From positions 1,111 to 32,112 of the forward strand of contig DCGI01000070.1 of NCBI GenBank assembly GCA_002315475.1: DNA of 31,002 bases, in the 5' to 3' direction. Of the stretch, positions 6,928 through 17,100 are shown piece by piece. The position numbers and the translations under genes were made by a program. The notes beneath the pieces were generated by a model. That model ran no database searches and had not been told where the DNA came from. It worked only from the letters and a program-made list of their open reading frames with translations. Every line of letters starts with the position of its first letter. Positions within the stretch are counted from its first letter, which is position 1. Source of the stretch: Christensenella sp. UBA1782. Its GTDB lineage: Bacteria; Bacillota; Clostridia; Christensenellales; DTU072.

Positions 6928-9106
6928 CGTCGTTTCCCCAAAGCAGCTCGAATTTACTCTTATTCTTTTGCAAGAGATACCCGAGCAGAGAATACCGCTT
7001 TACGGTATAATCGTTATGCACCATTCGAGATAATTGCTCGTCGCCGCCGATAATCACGACCATCCTTTTGGCTCTCGTTACGGCGGTATAAAGCAGATTC
7101 CTTGTCATCAAGGTGGGAGAGCTCCCGCCCAGTACCAAAATCACGACCGGAAATTCACTGCCCTGCGACTTATGTACACTGATACAGTACGCAAGCATGA
7201 TTTCGTCGGTGGCACCGTCCTCGTAAAGGACTTTTTTCCCGTCCTCAAATAACACCGTCATTCCGTCTTTGCCGATAGAATAGACGTACCCCAAATCGCC
7301 GTTAAACACGCCCGAGCCCGTTTCACCGTCCTCTTTTTTCCAAACTGCTTCGTAATTGTTTACCGTCTGCATCACGCGATCGCCCACGCGAAACAGGTTC
7401 TCGCCGTATTGCTTTTCAAACCCCGACGGATTCAAAGCGTTTTGCAATTCTCGGTTTATATTCTCTGCCCCGACCAAACCTTTTTTCATGGGAACAAGCA
7501 CTTGAATATCGTCCGGTGCAATATGGAGATAATTCGGTATTCTTGTCTTTGTCATCCCGACGACTTCTTTTAGGATATCCAAACTGTCATTTTTTCGTAC
7601 AAAGAAGAAATCGCTCGCCCCCTTAACGACGGGGATTTCTCCATGATTGATGCGGTGTGCGTTGGTGACGATATAGCTATCCTGCGTCTGTCTGTGGACT
7701 TCGGTAAGGTATACGGTGGTGATAAAACCGCACCCGATAATATCTGCCAAAATGTTCCCGCACGATACGCTGGGAAGCTGGTCTTTATCCCCGACGAGAA
7801 CCAATCGAGAACCGGTGGGAATGGCTTTTAAGAGCTTGTTAAAAATGTAAATATCCGCCATACTGATCTCGTCGACGATCAGTACGTCGACGGGTAACGG
7901 AGACATTTCGTTATATACGGTATGGTCGCCGAAATCCATACCGAGTAGGCGGTGGATGGTCTTGGCATCCTCCCCCGTCGCTTCAAAAATTCTTTTGCAG
8001 GCACGTCCCGTAGGCGCCGACAACATGACTTTCTTGCCGCGTTGTCGCATGATGGTGGCGATACCCCGAATAATGGTTGTTTTTCCCGTTCCCGGCCCAC
8101 CCGTTATTACGGTTACGCCCCCGTTAAAAACGCTCGTTATGGCATCCCTTTGCTTCTCATCCAGTTGAATACCGAACGCCTTTTGAAATTCGTCCACCTC
8201 TCCTTCCGTCGCTTTTCCGATCGCCGACACCGTCTTCGTCAGGCGTATCAGTTTGGAAGAAATAGAATTTTCGGTTTCGTAATTGACGGCATCCGCCGCC
8301 GTCATGACGCCGTCTACCGAAAGCTGTTTGACGTTGGGCGTATCCGGCAAATTTTCACGCACTTCTTCTTCGGTTACACCGAGCAGTTTCTCCGCCGCGA
8401 CAATAAGGTTTTCCACCGGCAAACAGGTGTGACCGAACTGCATGGCACCCTCTTGCAAGGTGTGTCGAATACCCGCTTTGATACGGAACGGACTGTGCTT
8501 GTCGATGCCCATTTTCGATGCGATTTTATCGGCGGTAAGAAAGCCTACCCCTTCTATGTCGTTCACCAGTTGATAGGGATTATCGCTGACGACGGGTATG
8601 GTTGCATTCTCGTATTTTCGATAAATTTTTATGGCAAGCCCCATGGGAATATCGTACTTTTGCAAGAATAAAATGCTCTCTTTCATTTTGCGACTGGCAT
8701 TGTACGCCGTTATGATTTCGATACATTTTTTATGCCCGATACCACGCACCTCGCACAGTCTTTCGGGAGTTTCATCCAAGATTTTCAGAGTGTCGATGCC
8801 GAAATAATTGACGATTTGCATCGCCATTTTTTCCCCGATTCCCTTAAAAAGTCCGCTTGCCAAAAATTTACAAATGCCCATCAAGTCGTTGGGTTTGGAA
8901 AACTCCACACGATCGACGACAAACTGTTCTCCGAATTTCTTATTGACTTTGAATTCTCCGGTAATCCGAAGCAGTTCCCCCTCCGCTATTAACGGAAAAA
9001 TGCCGACGGCAGTAAAATACTCTTCATCGGCACTGAAATACAGTACGGTATAACCCGTTTCTTCGTTTACGTAAACGATTTCTTCTACTTTTCCGTCATA
9101 GGTCAT
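6920..9106 (-). CDS. recD2: SF1B DNA helicase RecD2
   Basis: A 728-residue 5'-to-3' DNA helicase of the RecD2/YrrC type, used in replication-fork maintenance and repair without RecBC. An N-terminal OB-like domain and helix-hairpin-helix segments (around 100-200) precede the motor. Walker A is GGPGTGKTT near 335, motif II is DEISM near 412, motif III is VGDKDQLPSV, and the C-terminal motifs are SVHKSQGSEF and YTAVTRAK. The length fits the family. Its ATG overlaps the metK stop by the ATGA arrangement, and its end overlaps comF, so the three genes are read together. Confidence 0.95.
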   Translation of the reverse strand: MTYDGKVEEIVYVNEETGYTVLYFSADEEYFTAVGIFPLIAEGELLRITGEFKVNKKFGEQFVVDRVEFSKPNDLMGICKFLASGLFKGIGEKMAMQIVNYFGIDTLKILDETPERLCEVRGIGHKKCIEIITAYNASRKMKESILFLQKYDIPMGLAIKIYRKYENATIPVVSDNPYQLVNDIEGVGFLTADKIASKMGIDKHSPFRIKAGIRHTLQEGAMQFGHTCLPVENLIVAAEKLLGVTEEEVRENLPDTPNVKQLSVDGVMTAADAVNYETENSISSKLIRLTKTVSAIGKATEGEVDEFQKAFGIQLDEKQRDAITSVFNGGVTVITGGPGTGKTTIIRGIATIMRQRGKKVMLSAPTGRACKRIFEATGEDAKTIHRLLGMDFGDHTVYNEMSPLPVDVLIVDEISMADIYIFNKLLKAIPTGSRLVLVGDKDQLPSVSCGNILADIIGCGFITTVYLTEVHRQTQDSYIVTNAHRINHGEIPVVKGASDFFFVRKNDSLDILKEVVGMTKTRIPNYLHIAPDDIQVLVPMKKGLVGAENINRELQNALNPSGFEKQYGENLFRVGDRVMQTVNNYEAVWKKEDGETGSGVFNGDLGYVYSIGKDGMTVLFEDGKKVLYEDGATDEIMLAYCISVHKSQGSEFPVVILVLGGSSPTLMTRNLLYTAVTRAKRMVVIIGGDEQLSRMVHNDYTVKRYSLLGYLLQKNKSKFELLWGNDDA

Positions 9107-10269
9107 GAATAATACTTTCTGATTTCCTCCGCTTTATCAATCTTTTCCCATGCGAACTCTTCTCTCCCGAAATGCCCGTAGCTTGCCGTTTTGGCGTATT
9201 GCGGTCTGTTGAGCTTCAAACTCGTAATAATGGCAAGGGGACGGAAATCAAAGACTTTTTTCACGATTTCCGTAATCTTTTCATCGCTGACTTTGCCCGT
9301 ACCGTTCGTCTTAATGTCGATGCTGACGGGATTGGCTTTGCCGATAGCGTAAGCAACTTGAATTTCGCAATAGTCGCAAATGCCGCTCGCCACGAGATTC
9401 TTTGCTACGTAACGAGAATAGTACGTCGCACTTCTGTCCACTTTCGTGGGATCTTTTCCGCTAAAACTGCCCCCGCCGTGCGGTATGAAACCGCCGTAGG
9501 TATCAACGATTATTTTTCTACCCGTTAAGCCGCTGTCGCCCGCAGGTCCGCCGATGACGAATCTGCCCGTAGGGTTGATATAATACTTGGTATCGGCATC
9601 GGTATACTTGCCGACAACGGGATCTATCACCAATTTTTTCATATCTTCCCGTAATTGTTCGGTGGTGATGCTCTCGTTGTGTTGCGTGGATAAAACGACC
9701 GCTTCCACCCGAACGGGTTTGTCCCCGTCGTACTCTACCGTAACTTGTGCCTTGCCGTCGGGACGAAGATAGTTTACCGTTCCGTTTTTACGGACTTCGG
9801 CGAGTTTTTGGCTAAGTTTATGACTGAGCGAAATGGCAAGGGGCATCTTTTCTTCGGTTTCGATACCGGCATAGCCGAACATCAAACCTTGATCGCCCGC
9901 GCCGATTCTGTCCAGGGCGTCTTCGCCGGCGGCGAATTCCAAACTGTCGTTTACCCCTTGCGCAATGTCACAAGACTGTTTATTCATCAAAACTTTGATT
10001 TCTACGGTACTTGCATTGAATCCCAAATCCTCTTCGGTATATCCGATTTCGGCGATTTTTTCCCTTGCAATTTTTTCGTAGTCTATGTTTGCCTGTACGT
10101 TGGTTTCCCCCATAATCAGTAAAAAGTTACGGGTACAACAACATTCACATGCGACGTGAGCATTTCCGTCCTCCGCCAAAATGGCGTCCAAAACGGCGTC
10201 GGCGATTTGATCGCAGACTTTGTCGGGATGCCCTTCCGTCACGCTTTCCGATGTAAAAAATCTATTCAT
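9103..10269 (-). CDS. metK: S-adenosylmethionine synthase
   Basis: A 388-residue cytosolic enzyme that makes S-adenosylmethionine from methionine and ATP. Conserved segments are SVTEGHPDKVCDQIAD at the N terminus, GAGDQGLMFGYA (near 120), the flexible-loop region, RFVIGGPAGDSGLTGRKI and GGGSFSGKDPTKVDRS. It begins after an AAAGGAG site. The 160 bases between it and rpoC hold hairpins interpreted as rpoC terminators. I see no S-box riboswitch and no clear promoter, so its transcription may depend on read-through or on a weak promoter I cannot recognise. It heads the metK-recD2-comF-flavin reductase unit. Confidence 0.97.
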   Translation of the reverse strand: MNRFFTSESVTEGHPDKVCDQIADAVLDAILAEDGNAHVACECCCTRNFLLIMGETNVQANIDYEKIAREKIAEIGYTEEDLGFNASTVEIKVLMNKQSCDIAQGVNDSLEFAAGEDALDRIGAGDQGLMFGYAGIETEEKMPLAISLSHKLSQKLAEVRKNGTVNYLRPDGKAQVTVEYDGDKPVRVEAVVLSTQHNESITTEQLREDMKKLVIDPVVGKYTDADTKYYINPTGRFVIGGPAGDSGLTGRKIIVDTYGGFIPHGGGSFSGKDPTKVDRSATYYSRYVAKNLVASGICDYCEIQVAYAIGKANPVSIDIKTNGTGKVSDEKITEIVKKVFDFRPLAIITSLKLNRPQYAKTASYGHFGREEFAWEKIDKAEEIRKYYS

Positions 10270-10315
10270 ATTTCTCCTTTGCTATTGCCTTTACGGCATC
10301 TATGCCTGTTTCTCT

Positions 10316-10353
10316 TGGAAAAGAAAGGAACGGTTCTGTCTTCCAAACCGTTC
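10316..10353 (-). terminator. Second intrinsic terminator downstream of rpoC
   Basis: On the minus strand an 8-bp stem GAACGGTT/AACCGTTC (10353-10328) with a 10-base loop is followed by a T-rich tract CTTTCTTTT. It lies about 80 bases past the rpoC stop and about 60 bases before metK. Confidence 0.65.
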
Positions 10354-10371
10354 ATTTTCGCAAGTATTTTT

Positions 10372-10412
10372 TTTCGAAAAGCCTCTCATCTTTCATGAAA
10401 GGCTTTTCGAAA
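10372..10412. terminator. Long inverted repeat just after rpoC, probable terminator
   Basis: A perfect 13-bp inverted repeat (arms 10372-10384 and 10400-10412, core CGAAAAGCCT) starts 20 bases past the rpoC stop. In the minus direction the inner stem AAAAGCCT/AGGCTTTT ends in four T before the palindrome continues into A residues. It therefore lacks a clean U tail on that strand and may be a weak terminator or an RNA-stabilising hairpin that works with the one at 10316-10353. Confidence 0.55.
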
Positions 10413-10431
10413 TCTTTATGGTTTTTTCGTA

Positions 10432-13400
10432 TTAGTCTTCCGGTTCTACGACGTCTTCCTTTTCGTAGTCCACCATCATTTCTTTGTTTTCGACGACCTT
10501 TCTCTCGGGATCGCCTACCGTTTCGGTACGAACGTTACTATACAGTTTCATACCCGTTCCTGCGGGAATCAGTTTACCGATGATAACGTTTTCTTTCAAA
10601 CCTACCAAATTATCAATCTTGGACTTAATGGCGGCGTCGGTCAAAACTCTTGCGGTTTCTTGGAAGCTCGCTGCACTCAAGAAAGAATCGGTGGCAAGCG
10701 CCGCCTTGCTGATACCGAGCAGAACACGTACTGCCGTCGCCGGTACACCGCCGTTTTCGAGAGCGATTTCGTTGGCTTCTTCCAAACGGTTTATATCTAC
10801 CAATTCGTTCAACGGCAAATCGGTACTGTTCGGGTTGCAAATACGCACCTTACGCAACATTTGACGAACGATGATTTCGATGTGCTTATCGCAAATATGA
10901 ACACCGTTGACACGGTACGCGCTTTGGATTTCACGAATGAGCAATTCTTGCACGCCCGTAATACCTCTCGTCTTTAAGATATCGTGCGGATCGATAGAAC
11001 CGACATACAAGGGAGCACCCGCTTCCACCGTGTCACCCGTCTTTACCAACAGTTTGGCTCCGAACGGAATCTTATAGTCGTAGTTGTCTTTGGCACCTTG
11101 CAAGTGTACGGTCACGACAGAACGCTTTTCGAAGTTATCCGTCTTGACCTCTTCGGCTACCGTAATAAGACCTTTAATATCGGCGACTTGACATACACCT
11201 TTCGGACGACGTGCTTCCACCAATTCGGTTACACGCGGCAAACCTTGCGTAATATCGGCACTGGATGCGACACCGCCCGTATGGAAGGTTCTCATCGTGA
11301 GCTGCGTACCGGGTTCACCGATGGACTGTGCGGCTATGATACCGACCGCCTCACCGAGCTGTACTTGTTTTCCGTTTGCCATATTGGCTCCGTAACACTT
11401 GGAGCAGACGCCATGCTTGCTCTTACAGGAGAGCAACGTACGAATGGTAACCTCGGGTACGCCCGCCGCTTTGACTCTGGCGGCGTCTTCTTCGGTAATC
11501 ATGGTATCCGGCGGTACGATCACTTCACCGGTTACGGGATTGACGATACCTTGATTCGGCATGGTGAACCGACCGACGATACGTTCTGCCATCTCTTCCA
11601 CCGCTCTGCCGTTCGTGTCAAACAAATCTTTGACGACGGTACCTTTGATGTCTCTGCAATCCTCTTCGTTGATAATAACGTCTTGGCTGACGTCGACGAG
11701 TCTTCTGGTAAGGTAACCGGAGTCTGCCGTCTTCAAAGCGGTATCGGCACCACCTTTACGGGAACCATGCGAAGAAATGAAGTATTCCAAAACCGACAAG
11801 CCTTCTCTAAAGGAGGACTTAACCGGAATTTCAATAACTTTACCGGTAGGATCGTTCATAAGTCCGCGCATACCGGAAAGCTGTTTAATCTGTTGCATGC
11901 TACCACGAGCACCGGAATCCGCCATCATCCAAATCGGGTTCATCTTATCGAAATTCTTGAAGTTGTTTTCCAAGTCTTTCTCAACGGCGTTGGTGGTCTT
12001 CGTCCAAATATCGACGACTTCGTTATAACGTTCGTCTTCGGTAATAAAACCGCGACGGAAGTCTTTTTCTACTTTTAAGACTTCTTCTTCGGCTTTGTTC
12101 AGGATTTCTTGCTTATCACCCGGTATCTTCATATCGAAAACGCTGGTGGTGATGGCACCGATAGTGGAGTATTTATACCCCAACGCTTTGATCTTGTCCA
12201 ACACGACGGCAACGGCGGTCGAACCTTTTTGACGGAAGCATTTTTCTACGATTTTTCCCAGCTGTTTCTTCGTAATGACGAAATCGATTTCCGTTTGCAA
12301 CATGGATTGCGTATCTTCGGGATTTCTCTGGATGAAGCCCAAATCTTGCGGAATGGCTTCGTTGAAAATCAAACGTCCTACGGTGGTGACGATTAAGCCT
12401 TTATAAATGACGCCGTCCACTTCCTTCGTCATACGAACGCGAATCCAATCTTGTAACGTCAAAGCTTTGACTTGATACGCCATTTTGGCTTCGGCGGGAT
12501 CTTTGAAACAACGGAGTTTGGCGATTTCTTCGGGATCGGTCGGCTTATCCGTCTTTTCCAAAGTCAAATAATAACTACCCAAAATCATATCCTGCGTAGG
12601 CGTTACGACCGGTTTACCGTCGGACAGTTTCAATATATTGTTGCTGGCGAGCATCAAAATACGAGCTTCGGCTTGCGCTTCCAAAGAAAGCGGCACGTGT
12701 ACTGCCATCTGGTCTCCGTCGAAGTCGGCGTTAAAGGCGGTACAGGCGAGCGGGTGCAGTTTAATGGCTCTGCCTTCTACGAGAACGGGTTCAAACGCTT
12801 GGATACCCAATCTATGCAAGGTAGGAGCACGGTTCAACAAAACGGGATGGTCTTTGATGACTTCTTCCAAAATGTCCCATACTTCGGGTTTCATTCTTTC
12901 CACCGCACGCTTTGCGCTCTTGATGTTGTTACAAATCTCTCTGTCGACCAATTTGCGGAATACAAACGGCTTGAATAATTCCAAAGCCATTTCTTTCGGC
13001 AAACCGCATTGATACATTTTCAATTCCGGCCCTACGACGATAACCGAACGTCCCGAGTAGTCGACACGTTTTCCGAGCAGGTTCTGACGGAAACGTCCTT
13101 GCTTACCGCGAAGGAATTCGGACAAGCACTTCAACGGACGGCTTCCCGCACCGGTAATCGGTTTTCCGTGTCTGCCGTTATCGATAAGAGCGTCCACCGC
13201 TTCTTGCAACATACGTTTTTCGTTACGAACGACGATTTCGGGAGCACCCGCTTCTATCATCTTCTTCAAACGGTTATTCCGGTTGATAACACGACGATAT
13301 AATTCGTTGAGGTCGCTTGCCGCAAAACGTCCGCCGTCCAACTGCACCATCGGGCGCAAATCGGGAGGCAAAACGGGAAGAACGGTCAGTATCATCCATT

Positions 13401-14124
13401 CGGGTTTGTTGCCCGACTTTCTGAATGCGTCCACCACGTCCAAACGCTTGGCGATTTTTATCTCTTTGGCACTCGGTTGCTTCGGCTTGCCGTCCACCAA
13501 TTCTTTTTGTTCTCTTTCGCTACGGACTGCGTTTAACTCGTCTCGCATTTCGGCACAATCTTTCTCGACGTCGATTTCTTGCAGAAGGATTCTTAACGCC
13601 TCGGCACCCATACCGGCTTTGAAGCTGTCGGCACCGTGTTTTTCCACCAAATCACGGTACTCTTCGTCCTTGATGACGTCCTTTTTCTTGATTTCGGTCA
13701 ACTCTCCGGCGTCCAAAACGACGAATGCCGCAAAGTAGATGACTTGTTCCACCTGCTTCGGACTCATATCGAGCATCGTACTGATACGACTGGGTACACC
13801 GCGATAGTACCAAATATGCGATACCGGCGCCGCCAATTCGATATGTCCCATCCTTTCACGACGAACCTTGCTCTTGGTGACTTCTACGCCGCACTTGTCG
13901 CAAACGATTCCTCTGTAACGGACACGTTTGTACTTTCCGCAGTGACACTCGTAGTCTTTCGTAGGTCCGAAGATTTTTTCACAGAAAAGCCCGTCTCTTT
14001 CCGGCTTTTGTGTACGGTAGTTAATCGTTTCCGGCTTCGTGACTTCGCCATGCGACCACTCACGAATTTGTTCGGGGGAAGCGATACTGATTTGTATAGA
14101 ATCAAAATTATTTATTTCTACCAT
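10432..14124 (-). CDS. rpoC: RNA polymerase beta-prime subunit
   Basis: A 1230-residue catalytic subunit of RNA polymerase. The N-terminal zinc site is Cys60, Cys62, Cys75 and Cys78. The active-site loop NADFDGD is at 465-471, with the three magnesium-binding aspartates 467, 469 and 471. The bridge helix and trigger loop region contains VEIPVKSSFREGLSVLEYF and IAAQSIGEPGTQLTMRTFHTGG, and the second zinc site is in CKSKHGVCSKCYG. Length is typical for Firmicutes, with no large lineage insertions. It starts 11 bases after rpoB with an AGGT ribosome site, so the two genes are one unit. Confidence 0.98.
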   Translation of the reverse strand: MVEINNFDSIQISIASPEQIREWSHGEVTKPETINYRTQKPERDGLFCEKIFGPTKDYECHCGKYKRVRYRGIVCDKCGVEVTKSKVRRERMGHIELAAPVSHIWYYRGVPSRISTMLDMSPKQVEQVIYFAAFVVLDAGELTEIKKKDVIKDEEYRDLVEKHGADSFKAGMGAEALRILLQEIDVEKDCAEMRDELNAVRSEREQKELVDGKPKQPSAKEIKIAKRLDVVDAFRKSGNKPEWMILTVLPVLPPDLRPMVQLDGGRFAASDLNELYRRVINRNNRLKKMIEAGAPEIVVRNEKRMLQEAVDALIDNGRHGKPITGAGSRPLKCLSEFLRGKQGRFRQNLLGKRVDYSGRSVIVVGPELKMYQCGLPKEMALELFKPFVFRKLVDREICNNIKSAKRAVERMKPEVWDILEEVIKDHPVLLNRAPTLHRLGIQAFEPVLVEGRAIKLHPLACTAFNADFDGDQMAVHVPLSLEAQAEARILMLASNNILKLSDGKPVVTPTQDMILGSYYLTLEKTDKPTDPEEIAKLRCFKDPAEAKMAYQVKALTLQDWIRVRMTKEVDGVIYKGLIVTTVGRLIFNEAIPQDLGFIQRNPEDTQSMLQTEIDFVITKKQLGKIVEKCFRQKGSTAVAVVLDKIKALGYKYSTIGAITTSVFDMKIPGDKQEILNKAEEEVLKVEKDFRRGFITEDERYNEVVDIWTKTTNAVEKDLENNFKNFDKMNPIWMMADSGARGSMQQIKQLSGMRGLMNDPTGKVIEIPVKSSFREGLSVLEYFISSHGSRKGGADTALKTADSGYLTRRLVDVSQDVIINEEDCRDIKGTVVKDLFDTNGRAVEEMAERIVGRFTMPNQGIVNPVTGEVIVPPDTMITEEDAARVKAAGVPEVTIRTLLSCKSKHGVCSKCYGANMANGKQVQLGEAVGIIAAQSIGEPGTQLTMRTFHTGGVASSADITQGLPRVTELVEARRPKGVCQVADIKGLITVAEEVKTDNFEKRSVVTVHLQGAKDNYDYKIPFGAKLLVKTGDTVEAGAPLYVGSIDPHDILKTRGITGVQELLIREIQSAYRVNGVHICDKHIEIIVRQMLRKVRICNPNSTDLPLNELVDINRLEEANEIALENGGVPATAVRVLLGISKAALATDSFLSAASFQETARVLTDAAIKSKIDNLVGLKENVIIGKLIPAGTGMKLYSNVRTETVGDPERKVVENKEMMVDYEKEDVVEPED

Positions 14125-14135
14125 GCCTTACCTCG

Positions 14136-17100
14136 TTAATCATTATTATTATCATCATCGTCAAAGCTGTCCGAAAGACCACTGTCGTCTACGCCGATCA
14201 CACCCAATTCTTTCAGGATGCTTTCTCCCGTTTCGTCTTCCGATGCCGTATCGGAGAATTCATCGTCGTCATCCTCCGTCAAACGCAATCCGCCGCCCAT
14301 CATGTCGTCGAGATCGTCGCTGTCGGTGGTCAAAGAAGGTCCTCCGAGCATATCTTCCAAATCGTTGAAGCCGATCGATTCGTCATCGTCCAAAACAAAA
14401 TCTTTCAGACCTTGATTATCGGCGTCGAAGAGGGACTCTCCGTCCAAACCAAGTCCGGCAATGGTGTCTTGCACCTCTTCTTTCATGCTGTGGAAGTTCG
14501 GCTTGCCGCTGTCATGATCGTCGTCGTAAAGCTCGGGCAACTGGAATTCGGCATGGTCTTCGCTGAACAGTCTTACGTTCAAGCCCAAAGACTGAATTTC
14601 TTTCTTCAAAACGCGGAACGCTTCCGGAATTCCGGGTTCGGTGGCGACCGACGACTTAATGATACTGTCAAAGACTTTTTGACGTCCCATAATATCGTCC
14701 GACTTGACCGTCAGGACTTCTTGCAAAATGTGGCTGGCGCCGTAGGCTTCCAACGCCCAAACTTCCATTTCTCCGAAACGCTGACCGCCGAATTGCGCCT
14801 TTCCTCCGAGAGGTTGTTGCGTAACCAAACTATACGGCCCTACGCTTCTGGCGTGAATCTTATCGTCGACCAAGTGGTTCAACTTCAACATATACATATA
14901 TCCGACGGTGGTACGGTTTTCAAACGGTTCCCCCGTTCTGCCGTCGAACAACTGAATCTTACCGTCTAACGGTAAATTGTTTTTCTCAAACAATTCCCGA
15001 ATATCCGACTCGTTGGCTCCGTCGAATACCGGCGTGGCGAACTTGCAACCCATCAAACCGGCAGCCAAGCCCAAGTGCACTTCCAAAACCTGTCCGATGT
15101 TCATACGAGAAGGAACGCCCAACGGGTTTAACACGATTTGCAAAGGGGTACCGTCTGCCAAGAAAGGCATATCTTCACGAGGAAGAACGCGGGAAATAAC
15201 ACCCTTGTTACCGTGACGTCCCGCCATTTTATCCCCGACGGAAATCTTACGTTTTTGCGCAATATATACACGCACGAGCACGTTGACGCCGGGATCCAAA
15301 TCGTCTTTGTTTTCACGCATGAATTTCTTGACGTCTACCACGATACCGCTTTCGCCATGATTGACTTTTAACGATACGTCTCTGACTTCTCTGGATTTTT
15401 CACCGAAGATGGCTCTCAACAATCTTTCTTCGGGCGTCAACTCGGTTTCGCCCTTCGGCGTAACTTTACCGACGAGGTAATCTCCGCTTCGGACTTCGGA
15501 ACCGATCATGACGATACCGTCTTCATCCAAGTTCTTCAAAAGATCGGCGCTGACGTTGGGGATGTCTCGGGTAATTTGTTCCTTACCGAGTTTGGTATCT
15601 CTCGATTCGATTTCGTATTCTTCGATATGGACGGTGGTTAATACGTCTTTCTTGACCAAATCTTCACTGATCAAAATAGCGTCTTCGTAGTTATAACCTT
15701 CCCACGTCATAAAGCCGATCAGGATGTTTCTGCCTAAGGCAAGTTCTCCGTTGCTGGTGGCAGGGCCGTCGGCAAGGATGCTCCCGTGTACCTTGATGAT
15801 GGTGTTGCCGTCTTCGTCGACTTCCAACACTTCACCCGTTACTCTGTCGCCCTTGTTGACAATGGGCTTTTGGTTGACGCAGGTACCTTGATTGCTTCTC
15901 TTAAACTTGAGAAGTTCGTATTCGTCTTCTTCACCGGTATCGGTTTCGACGACGATTTTGTCGGCGGTTACGCTCTTGACGACACCGTCGTTTTTGGCGA
16001 CGACGCACACGCCGCTGTCGTAGGCGACTTTACATTCCATACCCGTCCCCACGAAAGGCGCTTCACAACGAAGCAACGGTACCGCCTGACGCTGCATGTT
16101 ACTGCCCATCAAAGCACGGTTTGCGTCGTCGTTTTCCAAGAACGGAATCAAACTGGTCGCCACCGAAACGAGCTGTTTCGGATCGACGTCCATGTAGTCG
16201 ACTTTTTCGGCGGCGAATTCTTTAATATCGTCACGATACCGACAAGTAACACGAGAATTGACGAATCTGCTGTTTTCGTCCAAAGCTTCGTTCGCTTGGG
16301 CTACCACGAATTTATCTTCTACGTCGGCGGTCATGTACTCGACGACGTCGGTAACCACACCCGTTTCTTTGTCGACCTTACGATAGGGAGCCTCGATAAA
16401 GCCGTATTCGTTAATACGCGCATACGAGCTTAACGAGGTGATAAGTCCGATATTCTGACCTTCCGGCGTCTCTATCGGGCACATTCTCGAATAGTGAGAG
16501 TGGTGAACGTCACGCACTTCAAAGCCGGCTCTTTCTCGGTTCAAACCGCCGGGGCCGAGTGCGGAAAGCTTACGCTTATGCGTCAGTTCTGCAATCGGGT
16601 TCGGTTGATCCATAAACTGGGACAACTGACTGCTTCCGAAAAACTCCCGAATGGCACTGGCTACCGGACGGATATTGATAAGAGACTGTATCTTCACGTC
16701 GTGCGGATCGTTGACGATGCTCATTCTTTCCTTGATGACTCTTTCCAAACGAGCGATACCGATACGGAATTGGTTGTGAAGAAGTTCGCCGACCGAACGC
16801 ACGCGACGGTTGCTCAAGTGGTCGATATCGTCACAAGCGTAAAAACCGTACCGCATGGAAAGGTTGTACGAAATGGTAGCGATAATATCGTCTTGCGTGA
16901 TATGCTTTACCACCAAGTCGTCTTTATGTTCGATAATGGCGGCTTTTAACGCTTCCATATCGTCTTGATGTTCTTCCAATAAGCGCAACAAAACGGGATA
17001 ATAAACCTTTTGGCGAATACCGATGCTGCGAGGATCTACGTCTATGTATCCGGCAAGGTCAACGGTGTTGTTACCGATGACTTTGAACTCGGGACGATCG

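Noticed and set aside
10270..10431. SAM riboswitch before metK
   Set aside because: No S-box or SAM-II-type conserved core is visible; the hairpins there fit termination after rpoC.
10984..12078. Long plus-strand ORFs antisense to rpoC and rpoB
   Set aside because: They mirror the coding strand of strongly conserved genes, lack ribosome sites and show no domain; they are shadows of codon bias.
16590..16650. Rifampicin resistance change in rpoB
   Set aside because: The residues equivalent to Asp516, His526 and Ser531 are all the sensitive type.
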